A stretch of DNA of 12,167 bases from assembly GCA_002327255.1 (NCBI GenBank), contig DCUM01000004.1:1-12167 (forward strand), written 5' to 3'. Below the pieces are notes generated by a model that was given only the letters and a program-made list of their open reading frames with translations, did not search any database and was not told where the DNA came from. The position numbers and the translations under genes are program-made. Source of the DNA: a bacterium UBA2214. Its GTDB lineage: Bacteria > Zhuqueibacterota > Zhuqueibacteria > Residuimicrobiales > Residuimicrobiaceae. Shown one piece after another: positions 6,479-12,167 of the stretch (its first letter is position 1; each line of letters starts with the position of its first letter).

Positions 6479-8519
6479 TCTCATCCTCTTTATGCTTAAA
6501 AAATTGCAGGGAAAATTCAGTAGTAATTTGCACAGGAACAACGTCCTGGATGTTGATACAGAGCACAGGATTGGCTTTCTTGACCGCAAAATGCGGCGAA
6601 AACCAGCCTTGAATGGGTTTTTTCCTGCCTGTGACGATTTCAAAATCGCATGGACGCGAGGCCCGTATGCGGAGGTCCACCTGAAAAAAGGCAAAGCGGG
6701 CGTAGAACGCCTCCGCACCGGTTTGCTGCAGCTCGCAGGGCGCGAAATGCCAGAAAAGCTGGATCCGGTGCGCACCCTCACCCATGAGCGCATCGTTTAT
6801 TTCCCAACGCTCCCGGCCATTATGGAGAATACGGCGTTGATGCACGATGGGCCGGTACCCCGTATGGGAGCCGGCCAGGACGACCTGGCTGCCGTCCGCT
6901 TCGGCCGTATGCAGAACAGCCCGCGCATGGCGTCCCCATTGAAAAGGGCCGAGAATTTCGGACTGATCGCGGCCGTCGATGACCACCGTGTTGTGAGCGG
7001 AAGTGCCGCGAAAATAATTGCGCCATTGCCGGGGTCCGCGGTAGGTATAGGTGCCGCTGTCAATCAGTACCGGCTGACCGGCCACCGTGAGCAAAAAATT
7101 GAGCGCATCGGCATGACCGTGGGCCGCCATGGCATCGAGACCCAGCGGGCCGGCATCAAATAGTGCGAGCTGTTGCACGCCGCACGCTTCACTGCGGACG
7201 ATGGCATAACCACCCTGCGGAAAAATTTGCAGAACGCGCTGCGGCACGAACGCCGCCATGCGGTTAAACTTCTCTTCGCCATCGGCGCCAAAGATCCAGA
7301 AAAGAGCCGGTGACCAGCCCGCCGATTGCTGCTTAAAGTCAGAGCGGTTGAAGAGCAGCGCCGCATATCCCAAAAGATCAGCGTATGGTTTTTCACAGCG
7401 TGGATCCAGCAGAATGGCCTGGCCGTCGTCACCGTCGCCGATGGGCGCTATCTGCCCCCTCTCATCCAGGATAGCCGCGACAAATTCCGCCATCTTTTCC
7501 AGCCGCTGCAGCACAGCCTCCGGCGGCGCCACACCCCACTGCTCCGCAGCCCCTTTCGCCAGCAGGGTGATTTCGAAGAGATAGCGCAGATAGCCGCTGC
7601 TCTGCTCCTGAATGACACCGTCGGGGTGTATCTGCCGTAACAATTCTCTGAACAGCCCGGTAAATCCCTTGTCCCGCCATGATGCGGCTTCGGGGAACTC
7701 CGGGAAACAGGATCCTGCATAGATGAGACCGAGCAACTCACCGAGGAGATGATTGTTGGCGGAAGAATAGAGCGAGAGATGGCGGTCGATGTGACAGGCT
7801 TGCGCCCGGAACGATTCCAGCACGCGCTCATCGATATCGGCGTTCCAAGCGCGCGCCTGCCGCGCAATAACCAACGCCCAGGTCCATGAAACCAGGCGCA
7901 ACCCCATCTCGAGCGCACTGCTCCAGTTGATGCCGGTCTGCGGCGGATTGGCATCCAGCCAGTCCAGCCATTGTGCAGCCAGTTCATCGCCGTACGCTTC
8001 ATTCCCGCTGATCAGAAAAGCCTGTGCCAGGGTGACGAAATGCTGGTGCCGGTTGAGTTCCCAGATATATTTGACACCGGGCGCAACGCCGGGTTTCCAG
8101 TAGTGCAGCCGCGTCCAATGACGGCGGGGCAGGCTGGTGCCGCTGACAGCGTCATAATGCCAATCTATTTTGCGGGGAAACGTGACGGCGCGGTCAAAAA
8201 TTTTAAATTCATGCGCGCGGAGCCGCTCCGCGGCCTGGCACAATTCCACCCGATACTCCGGCCAGCGGCTGTCACAATAGCTTCCAACCTGGGCAGCGCT
8301 CATTTTCTGCCAGGTGAAAAATGCATCGCAGGCGGGTGCGCGCCCGCCTGCGCCTGAAAAGCCGGAACCTTTTCTTTCGCCTGGCCCTGTCAACCATTTT
8401 CGCAACAGATGATACTGCGACAGACGCGCCGAGACATTACGGCTCACGCGATACACCATCTCCCGGCCGCTCATGGCGCGCAGACGATGAAAATAAATAG
8501 GCACTTGTCTCACGTTCAC
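6471..8519 (-). CDS. Heparinase II/III-family protein (polysaccharide lyase fold)
   Basis: A 682-residue protein with the two-part layout of heparinase II/III proteins. There is an alpha-helical toroid (about residues 80-350, with KYIWELNRHQ at 150-159, GINWSSALEMGLR at 196-208 and SSANNHLLGE at 252-261). A beta-sandwich half follows, with HGHADAL at 467-473 and YFRGTSAHNTVVIDG at 502-516. Candidate catalytic residues by family analogy are H257, Y310 (SSGYLRY) and the histidines of HGHADAL. The family cleaves uronic acid-containing polymers (heparin, heparan, alginate) by beta-elimination; the natural substrate here is unknown. No signal peptide or membrane segment is seen, which is unusual for a lyase acting on external polymer and common for the versions found in exopolysaccharide clusters. 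The start is GTG at 8519, with AGGA about 8 bp upstream and 13 bp after dinB. The 3' end overlaps the kinase start by 8 bp. Confidence 0.92.
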   Translation of the reverse strand: MNVRQVPIYFHRLRAMSGREMVYRVSRNVSARLSQYHLLRKWLTGPGERKGSGFSGAGGRAPACDAFFTWQKMSAAQVGSYCDSRWPEYRVELCQAAERLRAHEFKIFDRAVTFPRKIDWHYDAVSGTSLPRRHWTRLHYWKPGVAPGVKYIWELNRHQHFVTLAQAFLISGNEAYGDELAAQWLDWLDANPPQTGINWSSALEMGLRLVSWTWALVIARQARAWNADIDERVLESFRAQACHIDRHLSLYSSANNHLLGELLGLIYAGSCFPEFPEAASWRDKGFTGLFRELLRQIHPDGVIQEQSSGYLRYLFEITLLAKGAAEQWGVAPPEAVLQRLEKMAEFVAAILDERGQIAPIGDGDDGQAILLDPRCEKPYADLLGYAALLFNRSDFKQQSAGWSPALFWIFGADGEEKFNRMAAFVPQRVLQIFPQGGYAIVRSEACGVQQLALFDAGPLGLDAMAAHGHADALNFLLTVAGQPVLIDSGTYTYRGPRQWRNYFRGTSAHNTVVIDGRDQSEILGPFQWGRHARAVLHTAEADGSQVVLAGSHTGYRPIVHQRRILHNGRERWEINDALMGEGAHRIQLFWHFAPCELQQTGAEAFYARFAFFQVDLRIRASRPCDFEIVTGRKKPIQGWFSPHFAVKKANPVLCINIQDVVPVQITTEFSLQFFKHKEDEND

Positions 8520-8532
8520 GCTTCTTGTCCTG

Positions 8533-9729
8533 TCAGGGTTCCCGTATCCATTGAGAGTCGCGGCGGTTTTTCAGGACACTGGCGCGCTGGATGGCGCTCG
8601 CCCCGAATTTTTTGCGGACATCGTCCATGACCCGGTCCAGTTTATCCTTGCGGTCATCGTTCCCGGCAAACAGCTCCATTTGTGCCTCTCCCTGCTGCAG
8701 GTTGGAGAGAGCGGCGCCGATCAGGCGCACCCGCTGTCCCTGGCGGTCAAACGCCATGAAGAGCTTGCGCACGTGCTGGAAGAGCTCTTCACTGGAATGA
8801 GTCGGCTGCTTCAGCGTGATTGAGCGGGTGAAGGTGGAGAAATCCTCGAGACGAATTTTCAGCGTCACCGTCCGCCCGGTAAGGTCGTGACGCCGCATGT
8901 CATAGCAGAGATCATCGCAGAGATAAAAGAGTGTCGCGCGCAGCACTTCTTCATCGCCGCAGTCCACTTCGAAGGTGGTCTCACGGCTGATCGATTTGGC
9001 TTCCGCCTCTTCCACCACAGGGCGCTCGTCGAGACCATTGGCGAGCCGCCAAAAATGGAGTCCGGATGGTCCGAGGCGCTTGATCAACGCATCGCAAGAG
9101 AAGCGGGTGAGATCGCCGATGGTTTTAATGCCGAGACGAAGCATCACGGGGCGTGTTTTCGGCCCCACACCCCACAACCGCGAGATCTCCAGGGGGGCTA
9201 AAAACCGCTGCTCCTCTCCGGCCGACACGATGACCAGGCCATCGGGTTTGCGCAAATCCGAAGCGATTTTGGCGATAAATTTATTGGGCGCGATGCCGAT
9301 CGAACAGGTCAAGCGGGTCGTTGCGAGAATGTCGGCTTTGATTTTATGCGCCAGTGCCTCCGCGCCGCCGAACAAACGCTGCGTCGACGTGATATCGAGA
9401 AAGGCTTCATCGACGGAGAGCTGCTGTATGTCCGGACTGTAGGTGCCGAGGAGACGCATAATCTGACGGGATACTTCGGCGTAGCGCGAACCGCGCGGAT
9501 AGACATAGACCGCGTGCGGGCAGAGGGCGTACGCTTTGGAGACCGGCATGGCCGAACGCACGCCATGGACGCGCGCTTCATAGCTGCAAGTGGAGACCAC
9601 GCCGCGGCCGCGGCCTCCCTTGGGATCCGCCCCGACGATGACGGCTTTGCCTTTCCATTCGGGATGGTCGCTCTGTTCGATGGCCGCGAAAAAGGCATCC
9701 ATATCGATGTGCAGCACCAGACGCGACAT
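8533..9729 (-). CDS. dinB: DNA polymerase IV (Y-family translesion polymerase)
   Basis: A 398-residue Y-family polymerase that copies past lesions without proofreading. Metal-binding carboxylates are D9 in LHIDMDAFFAAIEQ and D107/E108 in LSVDEAFLDIT; F14 occupies the steric-gate position that excludes ribonucleotides. The palm/fingers block including STCSYEAR and the helix-hairpin-helix thumb region follow, then the little-finger domain. A sliding-clamp motif QMELF begins at residue 350. About 44 further residues follow, a linker-plus-helix tail (KLDRVMDDVRKKFG) seen in many bacterial DinB proteins. ATG at 9729 is preferred over GTG at 9735 because GAGGG lies 7 bp ahead of it, overlapping the stop codon of the DNPH1-like gene, which implies translational coupling. 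All catalytic residues are intact. No LexA-type operator was recognised upstream. Confidence 0.96.
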   Translation of the reverse strand: MSRLVLHIDMDAFFAAIEQSDHPEWKGKAVIVGADPKGGRGRGVVSTCSYEARVHGVRSAMPVSKAYALCPHAVYVYPRGSRYAEVSRQIMRLLGTYSPDIQQLSVDEAFLDITSTQRLFGGAEALAHKIKADILATTRLTCSIGIAPNKFIAKIASDLRKPDGLVIVSAGEEQRFLAPLEISRLWGVGPKTRPVMLRLGIKTIGDLTRFSCDALIKRLGPSGLHFWRLANGLDERPVVEEAEAKSISRETTFEVDCGDEEVLRATLFYLCDDLCYDMRRHDLTGRTVTLKIRLEDFSTFTRSITLKQPTHSSEELFQHVRKLFMAFDRQGQRVRLIGAALSNLQQGEAQMELFAGNDDRKDKLDRVMDDVRKKFGASAIQRASVLKNRRDSQWIREP

Positions 9730-9739
9730 GCACACGCCC

Positions 9740-10159
9740 TCACACCGCTCCGGCCAAAAACCGATTGATCTGTTGACGCCAATCCGCCTCCGCCGTGTAG
9801 GCGACCACCCGCAAACCGGGCCGGTCGTTGCCGGTGATCATGCGCGAAATGAACAGATCCTGCTGATGGAGCGCCAGCACCGCTTTTTTGCAATCCAGGG
9901 CGTAACAAATTTCATAGCCCACGCCCAGGGAAGGATTGGAAACCTCGGCGACAACCGCATCGCAGCTCTGCAGCCAATCGACGTCGCGGCGGTAGACCTG
10001 CGCAGCGGTGAAGTGATTTTCCTGCTCCAGCACATCCGGGGCAACGATATGTTCGGTGAGCACGGTATGACCGAGCGCCTTGAGATGGTCGACCATGCGC
10101 CCATAAACCGGCAGCAGCTTGCGGCCACCGGCGATGGAGGCTGCGAAATAGATGTTCAA
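9740..10159 (-). CDS. DNPH1/RCL-like 2'-deoxynucleoside 5'-phosphate N-hydrolase
   Basis: A 139-residue protein resembling eukaryotic DNPH1 (RCL) and the nucleoside 2-deoxyribosyltransferase fold. Those enzymes cleave the N-glycosidic bond of deoxynucleoside monophosphates and help clear damaged nucleotides such as hydroxymethyl-dUMP. Visible signatures are IYFAASIAGGR (3-13, phosphate-binding start), GHTVLTEH (30-37), RDVDWLQSCDAVVAEV (58-73) and SLGVGYE (77-83); E83 aligns with the family's catalytic glutamate and D59 with a conserved active-site aspartate. The start chosen is TTG at 10159, because GGAGAGG sits about 6 bp upstream and the protein then begins exactly at the first conserved strand. 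Longer in-frame starts would run into the end of the methyltransferase gene with non-conserved sequence. The stop abuts the Shine-Dalgarno of dinB. Confidence 0.85.
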   Translation of the reverse strand: MNIYFAASIAGGRKLLPVYGRMVDHLKALGHTVLTEHIVAPDVLEQENHFTAAQVYRRDVDWLQSCDAVVAEVSNPSLGVGYEICYALDCKKAVLALHQQDLFISRMITGNDRPGLRVVAYTAEADWRQQINRFLAGAV

Positions 10160-10188
10160 ACTTTTTCCTCTCCGCGATCCTTTGATGT

Positions 10189-11010
10189 TTATTTGCTCAT
10201 GATGATGAATGAACGCACCCCCTCCCGGATGAAGGGGAGCATCAGTTTTTCCAGTCCGGTGAAGTGACAAAACCGGTAAATCGCCATGGTGAAGTGATTG
10301 AAAAATATTTCATTATAATGATCCAGTCCGGAAGAGCGAAAAATCCGGTTCACCTGCCGCACCGCCAGCAACACCGCCGCTGGCACTTTGGCCGCGTATT
10401 TGACCTCTTTTTCCAGGGTGCCGGAGCGGCGCACGTCGAGTCCGCTGGCCCGCGCCATTTCGGCAAGCTCTTCGGGCCGGTAGGCGGTATGAAAATAGCC
10501 CTCGTGACACTCACAGCCGATCCCGTATTCCTGCAATACCCCCAATTCGATCCATTGGGGTCTCTCGCCGCGGTAATTCGGCGTCGTCAACAAGGCCGTT
10601 CCCCCGGGTCTGAGGACGTGCGCAATGCCGGCGAAGACCGCCTCGGGATGCAGACAATGCTCGAGGACTTCACTGCAGAGCACATGACTGAATTGCTCCG
10701 CCCTGAGGCAGTGCAAACGTTCGGCATCGCCCTGCAGCAGATGGAGATGGTGGCCCCGCGGAGCGTGCCGCAGGGCGTTCAGGCTGAGGTCGACGCCGAA
10801 GCGCGGTCCGCCCTGATAGGCGATGAGATACATGCCGCGGTTGCAGCCGACATCGAGCAGGCTGCCGTTCCAGGTCTGCAGGTGTTCGAGGACAAAACGG
10901 CGGCGCAGCCAGCCCCGCAGGGTATGGTAAACCTTCTCTTCCTCCGGATATTTTTCGCCAACCTCCTGATAAAAGGTTTTAAGGGCGGTTTTGGTATCCA
11001 TGGTATTCAC
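10189..11010 (-). CDS. Class I SAM-dependent methyltransferase
   Basis: A 273-residue protein with a clear Rossmann methyltransferase core. Motif I, LLDVGCNRG (residues 51-59), binds the SAM carboxypropyl group. An acidic turn FGVDLS (71-76) follows, then FSHVLCSEVLEH (about 107-118) and LRPGGTALLTTPN (about 133-145), the standard order for the Methyltransf_11/23 group. The C-terminal third is the acceptor-specific part and is not recognisable. No signal peptide or membrane helix is seen, so it should be cytoplasmic. The start is GTG at 11010 or ATG at 11001; neither has a strong Shine-Dalgarno. Next to a flippase, O-methylation of a sugar or lipid-linked glycan is plausible, but that is inferred from position only; small-molecule substrates are equally possible. 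Confidence 0.85.
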   Translation of the reverse strand: MNTMDTKTALKTFYQEVGEKYPEEEKVYHTLRGWLRRRFVLEHLQTWNGSLLDVGCNRGMYLIAYQGGPRFGVDLSLNALRHAPRGHHLHLLQGDAERLHCLRAEQFSHVLCSEVLEHCLHPEAVFAGIAHVLRPGGTALLTTPNYRGERPQWIELGVLQEYGIGCECHEGYFHTAYRPEELAEMARASGLDVRRSGTLEKEVKYAAKVPAAVLLAVRQVNRIFRSSGLDHYNEIFFNHFTMAIYRFCHFTGLEKLMLPFIREGVRSFIIMSK

Positions 11011-11046
11011 GTTGTAAGAGTCATCGTAAATCAGTTGCCTGAGACT

Positions 11047-12167
11047 TCAATGTACGAAAAATCGCGCAAAAAAACCTCGTACTTTTTCGCGTTCAGCCGG
11101 CAGGAAAAACCCGCTGATGAGCAAGGCGAAAGGCCACAAGGCGAGCAAGAGCAAACGCATCCAGGGGTGGGCATGAAAAAATGGCATCAGGGCGAGGAGA
11201 TAAACCAGGGCGCTGACCAGGCCGAGCCGGACGAACCGGCCCCATTCATAGGGGATATAATAGAGTTTTTGACTGAAAAAGAGCAATCCCAGCGCCATGG
11301 CCGCGTAGGCAAAGGCGCGCGCCGAAGCCGCCCCCACAGGACCCCATGCCGGAATCAGACAGAAATTGGCGAGAATATTGACCCCCAGTCCGGCCAGCGT
11401 CACGAGCGCGATCACACCGCTTCTGGCTTTGAGATAGAGCGCCGCTTCAAAGACCAGATACATGGCATAAAAGAGGTAGGCCAGCATGATCAGCGGCACC
11501 ACCTGGCTGCCGCCCCAAAACGATTCGCCGAGCAGCGAGTAACCCGCGATGCGCAGGCGCACCAGTTCCTCAATGAACAAAGAGACGCCGAGAAAGAGGG
11601 CGACGCAGGTGAGGAGGATGTAGGTGAATATGCGCGCAAAGATGCGCTGGGCATCCTCATGCTTGGAAGTGGTGAGAAAGTAGGGTTGCCAGGCGAAGCG
11701 GAAGGCGGCCACGGCCAGGGCCATGATCATCCCCACCTTGGTGCCGGCATTGTACACCCCCACGGCAGCCACGGAGTCGAGACGCTCCAGCAGGATGCGG
11801 TCACCGCTGTCCAGCAGCGCGATGGCGATTCCGGTCGGCAAAAAAGGCAGTCCGAACTTCAACAGCTGGCGAATCAGGGCCGGCCGCGGCGCCAGCCAGC
11901 CATTATGGACGATGATCGGCGCCACCATCACCAGCAGCAGCGCCGAAGAGAGGAGATTGGCGTAAAAGATGCCGGCGACGCCCTGACGCCAAACCGCAAT
12001 GAAGAGGAGATTCAGGACCAGATTCACCACGCCATTGACGATTTTCAATGCGATGTACCAGCCCGATTTTTCTTCGGCGCGCAGCAGCAGCAAGGGGATA
12101 AAAGCGACCGTGTCACAAAACAGGATGCCGGCGATCAGGCGCAAGACCTGAACCAGGTCCACCCCCA
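11047..12167 (-). CDS. Polysaccharide flippase (Wzx/MATE-like), 5'-truncated by window edge
   Basis: A very hydrophobic protein with about ten membrane segments in the 370 or so visible residues. The pattern is that of the polysaccharide transporter/oligosaccharide flippase family, which moves undecaprenyl-linked oligosaccharide units across the inner membrane. Supporting signs are the LLKFGLPFLPTGIAIALLDSGDRILLERL stretch (here from about residue 86 of the visible part), where a transmembrane entry is followed by an Asp-Arg motif, and the later VGVYNAGTKVG helix, both typical of these proteins. The frame is still open at the right edge. Full-length members have roughly 420-500 residues, so about the first 100 are missing, and the GTG at 12162 is probably an internal valine codon. 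It stops 36 bp before the methyltransferase. Family confidence is high; the substrate cannot be read from sequence. Confidence 0.85.
   Translation of the reverse strand, partial: GVDLVQVLRLIAGILFCDTVAFIPLLLLRAEEKSGWYIALKIVNGVVNLVLNLLFIAVWRQGVAGIFYANLLSSALLLVMVAPIIVHNGWLAPRPALIRQLLKFGLPFLPTGIAIALLDSGDRILLERLDSVAAVGVYNAGTKVGMIMALAVAAFRFAWQPYFLTTSKHEDAQRIFARIFTYILLTCVALFLGVSLFIEELVRLRIAGYSLLGESFWGGSQVVPLIMLAYLFYAMYLVFEAALYLKARSGVIALVTLAGLGVNILANFCLIPAWGPVGAASARAFAYAAMALGLLFFSQKLYYIPYEWGRFVRLGLVSALVYLLALMPFFHAHPWMRLLLLALWPFALLISGFFLPAEREKVRGFFARFFVH

Noticed and set aside
6479..6793. Long upstream extension of the LytS-like gene
   Set aside because: It is a different frame inside the heparinase C-terminus; the extra residues are Arg/Ser/Pro-rich and unconserved in type, and the two TM helices follow directly from ATG 6478.
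6453..7163. Plus-strand ORF of 236 codons
   Set aside because: Antisense to the heparinase beta-sandwich region, where HGHADAL and AHNTVV are conserved on the minus strand.
9590..10267. Plus-strand ORF of 225 codons
   Set aside because: Spans dinB start, the DNPH1-like gene and the methyltransferase end antisense; no domain seen.

Overview
The window is one long co-directional block. All ten genes lie on the minus strand and are transcribed from the right edge (12167) toward the left (246). No RNA gene, CRISPR array, insertion sequence or phage gene is visible. Genes are tightly packed, with short gaps or stop/start overlaps, moderately GC-rich, and use GTG and TTG starts freely. The periplasmic-type TPR protein, the Wzx-like flippase and the surface-polysaccharide enzymes suggest a Gram-negative, free-living bacterium. 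The intergenic repeats (CACAAAG/CACGAAG type) and the gene mix remind me of little-cultured FCB/KSB1/Calditrichota-like lineages, but the phylum cannot be fixed from this window.

Layout in transcription order. (1) 12167-11047: C-terminal three quarters of a polysaccharide flippase, cut by the window edge. (2) 11010-10189: SAM-dependent methyltransferase. (3) 10159-9740: small DNPH1/RCL-type deoxynucleotide N-hydrolase, probably from a TTG start. (4) 9729-8533: DNA polymerase IV. (5) 8519-6471: heparinase II/III-family protein. (6) 6478-5684: two-TM LytS-type histidine kinase that has lost its phospho-accepting histidine. A 279-bp gap follows, holding a dyad repeat and a candidate promoter. 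(7) 5404-3269: secreted TPR protein of unknown function. (8) 3250-2504: TtcA-type tRNA thiolase. After a 111-bp AT-rich gap come (9) 2392-1523: D-glucuronyl C5-epimerase-like protein, and (10) 1526-246: GT4 glycosyltransferase, which overlaps the epimerase stop by 4 bp. The last 245 bp hold a second copy of the dyad repeat.

How they may work together (inference): flippase, methyltransferase, heparinase-fold protein, C5-epimerase and GT4 glycosyltransferase fit a cell-surface polysaccharide locus. The epimerase/lyase pair points to a uronic-acid polymer, in a loose parallel to alginate or glycosaminoglycan systems. The secreted TPR protein and the degenerate membrane kinase are the least explained members and could be envelope scaffold and regulatory parts. 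Three information-processing genes (DNPH1-like, dinB, ttcA-like) are embedded among them; DNPH1-like and dinB form a translationally linked pair that could be a nucleotide-sanitation/translesion unit. The points most worth a second look are the missing H-box histidine, the uronate epimerase/lyase pairing, the DNPH1-DinB linkage, the paired intergenic repeats, and a cluster of 8-bp homopolymers in the epimerase and thiolase genes.
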